Below are positions 15,001 to 36,650 of a DNA stretch of 64,000 nt, in pieces. Made by a program: the position numbers and the translations under genes. Under the pieces are notes generated by a model, which saw only the letters and a list, made by a program, of their open reading frames with translations, ran no database searches and was not told where the DNA came from. Numbering within the stretch: the first letter of the stretch is position 1; the number at the start of each line of letters is the position of its first letter. The DNA comes from Piromyces finnis (lineage: Eukaryota; Neocallimastigomycota; Neocallimastigomycetes; Neocallimastigales; Neocallimastigaceae). The stretch lies in NCBI GenBank assembly GCA_002104945.1, contig MCFH01000003.1, positions 496,001 through 560,000 on the forward strand, in the 5' to 3' direction.

Positions 15001-18000
15001 CTTTTACAATTATTAAAGAATATTGATTCCTCTAACAAGATTAAGATTTTAAATCCATTATTAGAATCAACTTTAGTAGAATTAAAGAATTACACTGGTG
15101 AAATCAAGAACCGTGAAATTGACAATAAATTAACTCTTGTTAAATTATTAGTTAACTGCTTCACTATTGAATCATTAGAAAAGTCAAAGTATCTTAAACT
15201 TTACCTCAACCTCTTTAATTATGATATTTCCTCTGAAAACAATGCATTTGAAAGTGACGTTATTCCATTAATTGCTTTAAATATGCTTACTCCAGAATTC
15301 TATGCTTCATTAAGTGCCTTAAAGCAACAAACGCTCTTCTCTCAAATGATTTACTTAATTGTCAATGGCGAACATAATCTTATTCTTAAGACTAAGGAAG
15401 TTATTAAAACCATTACTATTCAAGCTGAACATATTATTACTGAATTAACCTCTGCCAACTCCAGAAATGAAACTGAACCACGTGCTAAGAAGAGCAAGAA
15501 GGAAGATAATCAAAATATGGAACGCTTAAACTACATTACTGCTATTTTAGAATTATTAAATAGTAAAGCTAATATTAAAAACGCTCAACTTTTAATTCCA
15601 GTTCTCTTTAACCTTTTATCTATTCTCAATACTTCTGAAATTTCCTACGCTGCCGGTACTTTAGAATATTTAAAACAATTAGCTCTTGATGCTTTATTAG
15701 AAGGTATTCGTGATGCTAAGGCTAAGAATATAGCTATTAATGAATCATCTATTCGTATTGAAATTATTGTTAATTGTATCAGAGTTACTGATAATCCACA
15801 AACTCACAATTATGCTTTACTTTTAATGGCTGAAATTGCTTCAATCTTCCCAGATCGTGTACTTTTAAATATTATGCCAGTATTTACTTTTATGGGTGCT
15901 AATATATTACATCAAGATGATAACTTCAGTTTCCATGTCATTAAGCAAACTCTTGAAACTATCATTCCACCATTAGTTGAAAAGAATGCTGCTTCTACCA
16001 CCACAAAGGAAGAATTAGATATTAAGATGAAATCTGTCATTGGTGTCTTCATCGATGCTCTTATTCACATTCCAAAACATCGTCGCTTAAGATTATTTGA
16101 AATTTTAGTTTCCACATTAGGTGTTGAAAAATTCCTTGACACCATTATTATATTATTATTGGAAAAGCATGTCATCTTTAGAAATAGTACTAAGACCAAG
16201 TCTGAAAGTAATGAATTAGAAAACATTCCAGAATTCTGTATTGCTTTAGCTAACTGCTTCGATGCTGTTAGTCAAATTAAGACTGTTTTCAATATATTAA
16301 ACTTTACTTTGAATTTATCAAATGAAAAAATTATCATTGAAGAAGATGACATAGAAGCTAAGGAAAAGGCAGAAAATTCATTAATCAATGTTTCCAAGAT
16401 CTCTAGCAAGATGATTCGTCAATTCAAAATGGAATCTACTCACTTTGTTGGTAAACTTTTATCTAGTGAATCCTTCCTTGGTGCCATTGCTGTTATGTCC
16501 AGTGAAAATGAAGATTACGAAAGTGTATTGGAACCAACTATTTTGAGTATTGTTGAAGTTTTAATTAAGTTAATTAATAACCTCAGCTCATACAACAATG
16601 TTAAGGTTACTGCTACTAAGTTCTGGAAGATTTTATTAAAGACTTCTTACAGTGTTTTAGATAAGGTTAACAATCTCTTATCATTACGTTCTATTCTTAA
16701 TGTTATTTTAGATTTATTAAAGAATGAAAATCCATTAATTCGTCGTAAGGCTGCTGTTCTTCTTAACGATAAGATCTTAAATGATAAACAAGAATACAGT
16801 GAAGAAGAAATTGTCTTCTTTATTCCAACCATTGAAGAACTTGGTCATCTCTTATTAACTGAAAATGATAAGAGTGAAGATGGTGCTATTAATAAGCAAA
16901 CTATTCTTTTATGTATTACTACTCTTACTCAAGTCTTCTCCAAGAAGGAACCAAAACTCTTTATGTCTATTCTCAACAATGTTATCAGCCATTGTATTAC
17001 CTCTGAAAATCTTCAAGTTTGTGCTTCAAGTATCGTTTGTATTACCAGTGTTTGCCGTGAATTAGGTCCAAGATTAGTTCCACTCTTACCAAAGTTCATG
17101 CCAATTCTCTTAAAGAAATTAGAAGGTACTTTAGAAATCGAAGAAGAAGAAGGTAACTCTTCTAAGATTATCTTCCAATTAAGTGCTATTTCCTCTCTTG
17201 AAATTATTGTTCAATCCATTCCACAATTCATTAGTTCCTACTTGAAGACTATCCTTTCATGCGTATTACATCCATCTTTAAGAAGCGATGAAAATGAAAT
17301 GATGAAGCAAATTATGGAAAAAGATAACAGTTTAATTGAATCTATTGGTGTTAATATTCCAGCAAGAGTTATTGTTGCCAATTTAATTCCAATGCTTGGC
17401 AAATGTAAAGAATATGGTTCAGTGTCTATTGAAGCTCTCTTCCAAATGGCTGAAATAATGATTGTTAATATTAAGAGAGAAGATCTTTCCTCACTTCAAA
17501 AGGCTATTGTTAAATTCTTCCAAAGCTCCTTTGAAATTCGTGAAACTGTTAAGGATATGCAAGAAGAAGAACTTAATACTGTTGAAGATGTTGTTATTAG
17601 TACATTTATGAAGTTAGTTATGAGAATGAATGAATCTATGTTCAAGCCAGTTTACGTTAAGATTTTAGAATGGTCTACTTCTGAATTCCTTCAAAAGCAA
17701 GGTTTATCTATTGAAGTTTTAGAAGGCAGATGTCTTATTCTTTACAAGATTATTGTTAAGATGTTTGAAAACTTAAAGTCACTCTTTGTTCACTACTTTG
17801 GTAATCTTATGGACTTTACTATTGAAAGATTAGAAATCTTCTCACAAAGTGAAAATGAAGACTTTGAAAGTTCCTGGAAGTATGTTATTTTAACCTTGAG
17901 TAAATTATTCCTTTACGATAATGAAGGTTTCATGAATGTTGAAAAGTTCGACCGTCTCTGCAAACCATTGGTTAGTCAAATGTTAATGAAAACTGATGAT

Positions 18001-18487
18001 ATTGAAGGTTACAGAGAAGCTATGAATACCTACTTAGTTCCATGTCTCGGAGAACTTGCTGTTAATGTTAAGAATGAAGATATGTGGAAGTCTTTGAACA
18101 AGCAAGTTATGATGCAATCTCGTCATGAAAACCCAGAAGTTCGTATTATTTCATTAAAGGTCTTGGAAGAATTCTATAAGAGATTAGGTGAAGAATTCTT
18201 AATTCTCTTACCAGAAACTGTTCCATTCTTGGCTGAATTAATGGAAGGTAAATATTTTAAATTCATTACATATATCTATAATGCATATCTTTCTATATGT
18301 ATTACTTTTAGTACTCTATGATAATTATTATTAGATAGATTAAAATTTATAAATAATGACTAAAATATTCTTATTTTTACTAAATTTATTTATAGATGAT
18401 AACGAAGATGTTGAAAAGTTAACTCAAAAGGTTCTTAACCAAATCCAACAATACTTGGGTGAAGATATAAGCAAATACTTCCAATAG
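12064..18487 (+). CDS. UTP10: U3 snoRNP protein UTP10/HEATR1, 2091 aa, two exons
   Basis: Exons 12064-18247 and 18396-18487, one 148-nt intron (GT at 18248, TATAG before 18396). The junction restores a family-like C-terminus ending LGEDISKYFQ. HEATR1/Utp10 is a t-UTP subunit of the small-subunit processome that couples Pol I transcription with early 18S pre-rRNA processing in the nucleolus. The N-terminus MSSIASQLQKIRKSKG and the following DTIYSIGKSGLESL block are typical. The rest is an alpha-solenoid of degenerate HEAT repeats with a basic patch at about 1145 (RAKKSKKED). The BP28CT region lies in the last 300-350 residues, including an RHENPEVRIISLKVLEEFY segment. Length matches the family (about 1800-2150 aa). 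Base composition is distinctly less AT-rich than its surroundings. Without the intron the ORF would run on into 20 non-homologous residues and stop at 18321. Confidence 0.95.
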
Positions 18488-19065
18488 ATTAATTAATTTA
18501 TGAATTACACATTAAAGTATCTGAATAGAATATCAACTAAATAACTAAATATCTAAATAATAATCTCTCAATAATCATATTTTTTTTTATTATTTTATTT
18601 TATAATTATATTTAACGTTACGATTTATCAAAAATAATCATTTTAATATACTTTTTTTTTATAATATTCTTTAAATATTTAACAACTAATAAAGAAACAT
18701 ATATATAATTAAAAAAAAAGAGGAATATAAAAATGTCATAATTTTTAAAGTGTTTTTTTTTTTTTATTTTATTTTTTTTTTATTTCTAAAATTTTTATTA
18801 ATTATTTATGATAATAGATTTTTATATTACATTTAACTTTTTTTTTTTTTTTTTGTTATTATTATTTCTTTTAATTTCTTTGAATTGATAATCGCATTAT
18901 TTTTTTAAGATTACAAGCGTTTTTTTTTTTTTTTTTTATTTTACTAATTGAAATTTTGCAATATATATAAATATAAATATCGTTTATTTGATTTTATTTC
19001 ATATCCATTTTTCTTTTTTCCATTTTTTAAATAAATTTATTTTTATATATATATATTTTTTACTT
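18488..19065. other. convergent intergenic region (UTP10 / esterase)
   Basis: Both flanking genes end here, so it holds two 3' UTRs. It contains several poly-T/poly-A tracts and no gene; no discrete terminator is identifiable. Confidence 0.5.
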
Positions 19066-19932
19066 TTAATTCTTTTTCTTATTTAAAATTCCGAAAATGG
19101 AAGTAACGAAATTGTAGAAACCAGAGGTGAAAGATTCACAGTCATGGTCACCGTCTGGAATAGAATACCAAGCATGTGGTTGTTTGTTAGCTTCTAATAT
19201 TTTATGGTATTTTTCTGGTGCGTCACCAGCAATGAAATCATTGGTACCACCACTAATTAAAGTAAGATTTGGAGTAAGTTTTTCATCTTTAACACGGAAT
19301 TCACTTTCTTTAAACAAACCCTTAAGTTCATTGTAAATATCACGACCTGGAGTGACACCAGCAAATGGTGAAAAAGCACCAATATAACCGAATAAATCTG
19401 GTCTAGAGTAACCAATGTAAAGACTATTTCTTCCACCCATTGAAAATCCAGAAATAGCAGTATTGTTTCTACCCTTTGCAACTGGATAGTTTTTTTCGAC
19501 AAATGGCATTACATCATTTACTAAATCATTAATAAAATTATCATAACCATCATAGTGCTTTTGGTCAAAAGCTGGTGTGAAAGCTTTACCGTTAACTGGA
19601 GTATATTGGTCTGGAAGAGCAAGAATCATTTCTTTGGCCTTCTTTTGATTAATTAAATTGAAAAGAATATTATCAGCATTGTAACCATCTTCTAAAAAGA
19701 CTTCTTCATGACTTAAAAGTGGATGTAATAAGTAAAGAATTGGATAAGTTTTGTTTTCTTTGTAATTTTCTGGAAGAATGATACTAATTGGTTTAATACC
19801 ATTAGCTGTTTTGGATTGATATTTATCTCTAATAATATGACCATAAGAAACTCCAGCTTGTCTCATTAATAAATTAGCTGGACATTGCTTAACAATATTT
19901 ATTTTTTTTAAATAATTCTTTGCGATTTCCAT
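19066..19932 (-). CDS. alpha/beta-hydrolase esterase (CE1/esterase-D-like), 288 aa, intronless
   Basis: A complete esterase of the carbohydrate-esterase-1/putative-esterase fold. The oxyanion strand is YPILYLLHP (residues 63-71). The nucleophile elbow is GFSMGG with Ser164, the likely acid is Asp232 in GGTNDFIAG, and the catalytic His263 lies in DGDHDCES. Relatives are feruloyl/acetylxylan esterases and S-formylglutathione-hydrolase-like enzymes. In rumen fungi this family commonly removes ferulate or acetyl groups from xylan. Unlike secreted enzymes of that kind, this protein has no signal peptide, no dockerin and no CBM, so it may act inside the cell on imported feruloyl oligosaccharides or other esters. 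Substrate assignment is inference. Start ATG at 19932-19930; an earlier start is not available in frame. Absence of introns and clean bacterial-like architecture fit horizontal acquisition. Confidence 0.88.
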   Translation of the reverse strand: MEIAKNYLKKINIVKQCPANLLMRQAGVSYGHIIRDKYQSKTANGIKPISIILPENYKENKTYPILYLLHPLLSHEEVFLEDGYNADNILFNLINQKKAKEMILALPDQYTPVNGKAFTPAFDQKHYDGYDNFINDLVNDVMPFVEKNYPVAKGRNNTAISGFSMGGRNSLYIGYSRPDLFGYIGAFSPFAGVTPGRDIYNELKGLFKESEFRVKDEKLTPNLTLISGGTNDFIAGDAPEKYHKILEANKQPHAWYSIPDGDHDCESFTSGFYNFVTSIFGILNKKKN

Positions 19933-21625
<1,693 letters not shown>

Positions 21626-23455
21626 ATGAAATGTTTAATATTTATATGGTATATATTTTCTTTGACTTTAATCGGTGATGCTAGAAAGAGATCAAAAAAT
21701 GATAATTATTATTTAATTTTTGTAAACAACACAAGCGGAAACTCTTCATTCTCTGGATTTAATAAGCGTCAAGAAAATAGTAATGAAACTGTGTATACTG
21801 TTCTTGATGAAATTCATAATTTAATTGTAAATAATATAGATACCTATTACCATCCAGAAATTCTTGAAACTATGGAAGAATATGACACTAAACTAAAAAA
21901 AAGGGATGATCATGTAACTTATTTGATGGATTATGGTCAATCTAGTTATGTTTATCCCATCTCATCGACAAAAGATAAAACAGTTCTTTTTTCCTATCTT
22001 TCAAGTGATTTAGTTGAGGTTATTGAAACCATTCCAAATGTTTTAAATTGTCGTCCGGATCAAAAAAGAAAACGTCAAAATTATTATGATATTAGGAAAA
22101 TGAAAGAAGAAACTAATTGGAAAGATTTAAAGATTAAAACAAATGCAGATCTTCATCTATCTCTAATTTCTCAAGGAAAATATAATAGTGAATTAGTTAG
22201 TCAATACGATACAAATTATTATTATCCAAAATCTTCTGGTGAAGATATTGATTTATTTATTATTGATGGGACTTTCAATTTTAATCATCCAGAGTTTAAA
22301 AATAGAAATAATCGAATAGCAAAATGTGCTGCTAATGTTGTCAACGGAAAGGTTTTATCTCCAGAATCTGAAGATTATTGTTATGATATATATGTTGATT
22401 TCCATGGTGCAATGGTGTCAGATGCAGCAGCAGGCTTAATCCATGGTGTTGCTAAAAATGCTAATATTTATGGTATTAATCTAGAGGATGATATTTCTTT
22501 TTCTAATGAATTTGCTGCAATGCAATACATTAAGGATAATTTATTTAGAGCAAATAAAGCAATCATTAATATGTCTTTTGGTGGTGAATATTCAATTAAA
22601 CAATTAGATGAAGATCCATCAGTTATTTATGAAAGAGAATTGATAAATGAATTAACTCATCAAGGTGCAATTTTTGTTTCATCAGCAGGTAATGATAATA
22701 TGCTAGTTTATGATGAAGAAAATGATAGTGTTTATTTACCATGTGCCTATGATGATGTTATTTGTGTTGGTGCCATCAAAAATTGTGATATTAATGATGT
22801 TACCGATAATAATTATTTCTATAGAGCAAATTGGTCAAACTATGGTAAAGGAATTGATATATGGGCTCCAGGTTGTACTTTATTAAGTTATCAAGATGAA
22901 GATTTTACTGATGTTAATGAATTAGTAGAGGGTACATCATTTTCATCTCCTATTGTTGCTGGGGTGATAGCAACTATTTTAAGTGAAAATAATGACATTA
23001 TCTTTACTCGTGATAGTATGATGGATTATTTGGATAAAATCGGATCACATAATATAATTAGTGGTATATTAGAGGAAGAACAAGACTATGGACCGCCTAC
23101 TGAAGATGAAGTTTCACTTTTTATTAATAATGGAAAAAGAGTTGTTTATTCTATGGATGAAATATATTATGGATGCGGTCATTCGGCTGGAGATAAAAAA
23201 TGTTCTAAAAATGAATGTTGTTTATCAAATGGAAAGTGTCAATCATCTTTTCTTGAAAATGGATGCAGTTCACAAGAAGGATGCCAAGTCAACTATGGAC
23301 TATGTAAAATTGAATATAGCTTAATTGAAGAAAGATGTGGTAATGGATTTGGACATTGTAAAGAAGGATATTGTTGCTCATTTGACGGATATTGCGGAAC
23401 AAGCAGTGATTTTTGTGGCGTTGGCTGTCAACAAAATTATGGAATATGTAATTAA
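21626..23455 (+). CDS. secreted subtilisin-like (S8) protease with two C-terminal CBM18 chitin-binding modules, 609 aa
   Basis: A signal peptide covers residues 1-18 (hydrophobic, ends IGDA). Residues 20-200 resemble a prodomain, with basic processing candidates at 46-48 (NKR) and 146-150 (QKRKR). The S8 catalytic domain spans about 205-480: Asp214 in FIIDGTF, His260 in VDFHGAMVSD, oxyanion Asn356 in SSAGNDN, Ser438 in EGTSFSSPIVAG. The His motif departs from the usual GHGTxVAG but keeps the His-Gly pair. Two hevein-like CBM18 modules follow at 517-560 and 571-608, each with the CC, CG and QxNYGxC pattern. CBM18 binds chitin, so the enzyme is probably kept on the fungus's own wall or on other fungi. 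Subtilisins with CBM18 are known from zoosporic fungi. Single exon; a complete ORF from ATG to TAA with the triad intact. Confidence 0.93.
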   Translation: MKCLIFIWYIFSLTLIGDARKRSKNDNYYLIFVNNTSGNSSFSGFNKRQENSNETVYTVLDEIHNLIVNNIDTYYHPEILETMEEYDTKLKKRDDHVTYLMDYGQSSYVYPISSTKDKTVLFSYLSSDLVEVIETIPNVLNCRPDQKRKRQNYYDIRKMKEETNWKDLKIKTNADLHLSLISQGKYNSELVSQYDTNYYYPKSSGEDIDLFIIDGTFNFNHPEFKNRNNRIAKCAANVVNGKVLSPESEDYCYDIYVDFHGAMVSDAAAGLIHGVAKNANIYGINLEDDISFSNEFAAMQYIKDNLFRANKAIINMSFGGEYSIKQLDEDPSVIYERELINELTHQGAIFVSSAGNDNMLVYDEENDSVYLPCAYDDVICVGAIKNCDINDVTDNNYFYRANWSNYGKGIDIWAPGCTLLSYQDEDFTDVNELVEGTSFSSPIVAGVIATILSENNDIIFTRDSMMDYLDKIGSHNIISGILEEEQDYGPPTEDEVSLFINNGKRVVYSMDEIYYGCGHSAGDKKCSKNECCLSNGKCQSSFLENGCSSQEGCQVNYGLCKIEYSLIEERCGNGFGHCKEGYCCSFDGYCGTSSDFCGVGCQQNYGICN

Positions 23456-24893
23456 TTTTCACACTTTCTGATTCATATGTATAAAATGTATAATAAAGCT
23501 TTAAAAATTATTCCTATCAAATTAGAGTAAATATTTAGGATTTAAGTTATTTTTATATTTATATAGAAATTGAAAAAATCAGTTATTTTGTATTAGAAAA
23601 ATAAATGTAAATAAAACAATTATAAATAAATTAAAAATATTTTTCTTTCATTTCATTTTTCGTTAGAGAATTTCATAAATTTTTATAAAAACTATATTTA
23701 TAAACTATAGTATTTCTTTTTTCTTTATTTTTAAATTCAACACACACTCAAATTTCTTATTAAATAATTTTGGTATTATTATGTTACACGAGTATGATAG
23801 ATACTTTAAAAGGCACACCCACTTTAAAAAAAAAAAAAACGATTATTTCTTGATATTAATACTAGAAATATCATATTTACAATACGTATGGTTTATTAAA
23901 GTACCTATATTATATTTTTTATGTTATCCTTTATTCATTTTACTATATTATTTCTATATATAAATCATTTTTTTATTATGATACTATTTAAAATATTGGT
24001 TAATTTTAATATACAATAATATTTATAATAATTATAATGATACTAACAATAATATCATTCATATATTTATTCATTTTTCTATTTTATTTTTTATATAGGA
24101 ATAACTTGGTAGAAATCTAAAGATGCTATTCATAATTTGCATTTGTTTTTATGGGAAATGGATACAAATCAATTTTTAAGATTTTTACTTTAAAAGTTAA
24201 GTTTTAAATTTTTATAAATGATGATTGGAATGATTTTCCGAAATTGGTTTGTTACACCAAACTTTAAAAAGTTGTATTTAAAAAATAAGAGCTTTTTGAT
24301 AGATTCAGCAGTCCATCAATTAAAATAATATAAATATAATATAAATATATATAAATACTATTTATTATTAATATAATAATAATAATATTCATTTATTTTT
24401 AAATTGAATAATAATGCTTTTTTTTTTATTTTTTTATTATTTTTAATTGAAAAGATAGCAAAAAAAAGAATTTTAATTTTTATTAGTTCATTTTCCTAAT
24501 TTAGAAATTTTAATTTATAATTAAAAAAAAAAAAAATTTTTTTTGAAGAGTTTTAAATCTTTTTTTTTTTTTTAAATTCAAACTTTTAAATAAAAAAAAG
24601 GATTAATTACAAATAACTAACTATATAAATATAATATCAATACATGTACGAAAAATAAAATAAAGCAAACAACATAATTTAAAAATAATAAAATATCGGC
24701 AATATCTATATTACTTTATATAAAACTGATTACAACAAAAAAAAATTTTTTTTTTTTTCAAATAATAAAAGAAATACTTTTTTTTCATCAGTGTTATTTT
24801 AATAATAAACATAAAATAATATATTATTATTGTATTATTAAACCAAAAAGGAAAGATAAAAAAATAAAGGATATAATATTTTCATTAAAAAAC
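23456..24893. other. intergenic region, nothing recognised
   Basis: 1.4 kb AT-rich spacer between two rightward genes. The only ORF (23781-23963) encodes a low-complexity Tyr/Ile/Phe-rich peptide with no family resemblance and is taken as chance. Confidence 0.5.
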
Positions 24894-26089
<1,196 letters not shown>

Positions 26090-26303
26090 TAACAGCAACA
26101 ACAACAATAATAATAATTATAATAGTAAAAAAAAAAACATTAATATTTTCTATCTATCTGTTTACCTGTTTATATTTATAGAATTTTCAAATCTTTAATT
26201 TATCAATATTTAAAATATTTATGTATTTTATTTTATTTAAAAAAAAAATGTAAACTGAATTAAAAACTATTACCAATAAAAATTTTTTGGATATAATTAA
26301 TAA

Positions 26304-26374
<71 letters not shown>

Positions 26375-26577
26375 AGAATAATTCTGAATTCTTTAAATGT
26401 TGTTCTAAAAAAAAAAAGAAAAAACTTTTTTATTTAAATTATATATAATGTATATATAAAAATGGTATCTTTATTTAAATTAAATTATGATTTTGTTTGT
26501 TGAAAAGCAAACAACAATAATAAAAACAATATTTTGTACAATATTATATTGTATTTATAAAAAGGAAAAAAAAATTT
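26090..26577. other. convergent intergenic region with (AAAT)n
   Basis: Space between the 3' ends of the membrane-protein gene and the MYSM1-like gene. It contains about 17 AAAT units at 26306-26374 and no gene. Confidence 0.6.
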
Positions 26578-33592
<7,015 letters not shown>

Positions 33593-33967
33593 TGATAATT
33601 ATTTATTATAATAATAATAATGGTAAAAAAAAAAAGGTGTGTGAGTTTTCATTGTTTTCCTCTTTTTTTTTTTTTTTTTAAACTGATAAACTATATCCAT
33701 ATATATTCGTATAAAAAAGTTATACTAATATTATCTACCAATAATAATAAAAATAAATATATATATTTACTTTTGCTTAATTTATGTATAGTCCTAATAA
33801 TTCATTGAGTCATTTTTAAGGAAAAAAAAAAAAGAAAGCATTAATAATAATTTTAAGCAGGAAATTTTAAGAAAATTAGAATGATATATATATATTTTTT
33901 TTTGCTAAAAATAAAATTTGAATTATTGATTACATATATATACATATATAATATCCTGTTGTATTAC

Positions 33968-34081
33968 GCACATTTTTTTAAGTCTTGAAGGATTATTATG
34001 TTTCTTTTTTTGTAAATCGTCGCTTAGGTCTATAATTTCAATTGATTCTGTATTATCATTATCTTCATTACTATCTTCTGA
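33968..34081 (-). CDS. candidate acidic exon, probably 5' exon of the MYSM1-like gene
   Basis: Bounded by an acceptor (ATAG before 34081) and a donor (GTAATA after 33968). It encodes SEDSNEDNDNTESIEIIDL and then KKKHNNPSRLKKMC without a stop. A phase-0 splice to an AG just inside the next exon (AAAG before TCTCGATGG) would place PSRLKKMC directly before the SANT motif SRWTEEENK. A basic stretch also precedes the SANT domain in animal MYSM1. Alternatively it belongs to a separate small gene. Confidence 0.45.
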
Positions 34082-34112
34082 CTATTTCAATAATTATTTA
34101 ATGGTATATAAG

Positions 34113-34145
<33 letters not shown>

Positions 34146-34319
34146 CAAATTAGTGAAATTAATAAATATATGTAGTATATAAACAATTATATTTCAAATA
34201 ATTTATCATAATCATTATTGTTATTTAAAGCTTTATAAAATGACAGTTTTTTTTATATCTATTTTAATTTTTTTTTTTTTTTTTTTAAATAAAAAAAGAT
34301 ATTATTATTAGAGAGTTAC

Positions 34320-34376
34320 TTTTCTATCATCAGAGGAATCTGAAATTTCAGATTTCATAATGTCTTTAAATTTCTC
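34320..34376 (-). CDS. candidate acidic 57-nt exon upstream of 34081
   Basis: Flanked by AAAG at 34377-34380 and the donor GTAACT after 34320. It encodes 19 residues, EKFKDIMKSEISDSSDDRK. Phase 0 at both ends makes it joinable to the exon starting at 34081, giving a continuous acidic Ser-rich segment. The start codon was not found. Confidence 0.4.
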
Positions 34377-35564
34377 CTTTTTTTTTTATATAATAAAGCA
34401 AAAGTATAAAAAATTAATATAATGATATATTGATATGAATATGCACAAACATACACACATATATGTGTATTAAAAAATAAATGATATTTAACATATCTAA
34501 AATATATATATGTATATTTGATAAAATTTTTAAATGAAATGATTTTATAAAATGTATTAATAATTTTATATACATTTAATTGTAAAATTAATTTTTATTA
34601 TTATTAAAATAAAAATATACACTATATATATATATATGTGTGTGTGTAGTATGTATATTTTACAAATAAACAAAATATTACTTTATAATATTTAATTCTT
34701 CTTCAGTATTATTGAATTTTAAATTAAAAAGTATTATTTAAGAAACCTTCTACATCAAATATTGGTCTTATTCATATACTTATTATTATTTTATATATAT
34801 ATAATTTTCCTTTCTTTCCTTTTTTTATTTTTTATTCTTAGAAAAAAAAAAAAAAAAAAAAGAATTAAATACTTGGGTATATATAATATAAATAAAGAAA
34901 AGTAAAAAAGGTCAAAGTTCTACAACAAAAAAAAAAATTTTTTTTATCCTTTTTTAAAGTATTACCAAAACTTTATTTTTTTTTGCATGATTTTTCCCTT
35001 ATAAATTTATGGTGATGGTAATGGGTATAGTTTAAATTTCTTCTTGTATGTATGAATTCCTTTTTATTTTACTTTGTATTAATATATGAAAATTATAAAA
35101 AGCAAAAAACAAAACAAAAAAAAAAAAACAAAAAAAAAAAAAAAAAAGACAATAACAACAACAAAAAAAAAACAAAAAAAAAAAAAAAAAAGACAATAAC
35201 AACAACAAAAAAAAAAACTATATAGTTACTAATTAAAATCCTAATTTAGGTGAAAAGAAAAAAAGTGACTTCATTTTTATTATTGTGTTTATTATTGGGA
35301 ATAGTTAAAATTAATGGTTTTCTACTACATAAAAAAAAATAAAGAGATTAAAAAAATAATAGAAATATATAGGTAGTATAGGTATAAAAAAGATATCCAA
35401 AAATTTTATAATATATATTCTTTCATTAGGATTTTGCATATAATGTATATAATGGTGGTCAATAGTTTTAATATATATTCCAGTTGAACTGGTATATGAA
35501 TTATTAGAAACACTATATTTATCGAGTATTTCTTTTTTCTTGATGAGTATTTTGTTATAGTTGT

Positions 35565-36650
35565 TCTATATATTATTATAATTGTTAATAATAATAATAA
35601 TAATAAATATATTAAAGGTTTATAATAAAGAATTATAAAAAAAATATAGAAATTTAAAACGTTTTTTTTTTTCTTTTTACAATATTTACCAATTAACCAA
35701 TTGAATCCTGTTAGTATACCGTCACCCGTTAATCCATTACATGAACTTTTTTTTTATTAAAAAAAAAAAAAAAATCAATAGTGTAAATAAGTTATATGTT
35801 TGTGATACTTTGAATACCAAAATATTCTATTATTATTTAACGATAGTAATATATAGAGGAAAAAAAAAAAAAAGCTAAAAGTTACCAGATATACCAATTC
35901 TTAGTTTTAACATTATTTAAGCCAAGAGCATTTGAACAATCAGCAACACTCATACCATCTTCAATATCATTTTTATTAGCAAAAAATAAAATTGGAATTT
36001 TTCTTTTCTTTAAATCTTTATATATATATATAAATATTTTTTTTTTTTTTTTCATATTTAAAAGAAAAAAAAAAAGTTTTATGGAATTAATATCCATTTA
36101 GAAAAGAAAATGATAATAAAACATTGATTCCTAATAATATATATAAAAATATATATATATTTTATTAAAACCTTTATGATTTAACATTTGTTCTAATTCA
36201 TCTTTTGCTACGCAAGTTCTAATTTTATCGGATGAATCTACTACATATATCACGGCATCAACATCAGCATAATAATGTTCCCATAAATCACGATAACGTC
36301 CTTGTCCTGACATATCTATAACTGTTAAATTTAATTTAGATTTTGAAAAAGTTTCTATTGAAAAACCTATTGTTGGTACAATCATTGAATTATCCACCTG
36401 ATGTAATATATATATATATATTTATCCAAATTGTATTACTTTGTATTAATAATAGAATATAATTATTTTATACACATATTTATCATCATAAATAGTAAAT
36501 ATTATGTTATATTATTTTTATTTTTACTTTATTTGGATTTAATGTATTAATGATAGTTGTTTTTCCAGAGTTATCCAAACCAACACACAATATATTTACT
36601 TTTTTTTTCATGAAGCCTAAGGCAATTAAAAAATCACTGAATCTACCCAT
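35565..36650 (-). CDS. ARL6: ARL6/BBS3-type ADP-ribosylation-factor-like small GTPase, 181 aa, five exons
   Basis: Exons (minus): 36528-36650, 36172-36397, 35886-36015, 35690-35745, 35565-35575; 546 nt in phase, the last exon being only 11 nt (ends NWLIEQL). Starts [12 protein letters not shown], with Gly2 as in ARF proteins. P-loop GLDNSGKTT (24-32), switch [26 protein letters not shown] (from 69) and NKND (130-133) are all intact. The PTIGFSIE and DMSGQGRYR blocks are diagnostic for ARL6 rather than ARF1 or ARL3. ARL6 recruits the BBSome coat to membranes for trafficking in cilia and flagella. Its presence implies flagellated zoospores, consistent with TTC25 at the right end of the window. 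Upstream is 0.8 kb of AT-rich DNA. The last tiny exon is the least certain part of the model. Confidence 0.88.

Larger units (their letters stand above)
33593..35564. other. AT-rich region upstream of the MYSM1-like start with candidate 5' coding exons
   Basis: About 2 kb between the MYSM1-like ATG and the last exon of ARL6. Two minus-strand blocks look coding and are annotated separately. A third fragment near 34690-34722 (NNTEEELNIIK) could be another. The rest is poly-A/poly-T and microsatellite. Around 35116-35212 a block of poly-A plus GACAATAACAACAAC is present twice in tandem. Confidence 0.5.

Noticed and set aside
18248-18321. C-terminal 24 codons of the uninterrupted UTP10 ORF
   Set aside because: They start with a GTAAATAT donor and are hydrophobic chance translation. 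Splicing to 18396 restores the conserved C-terminus.
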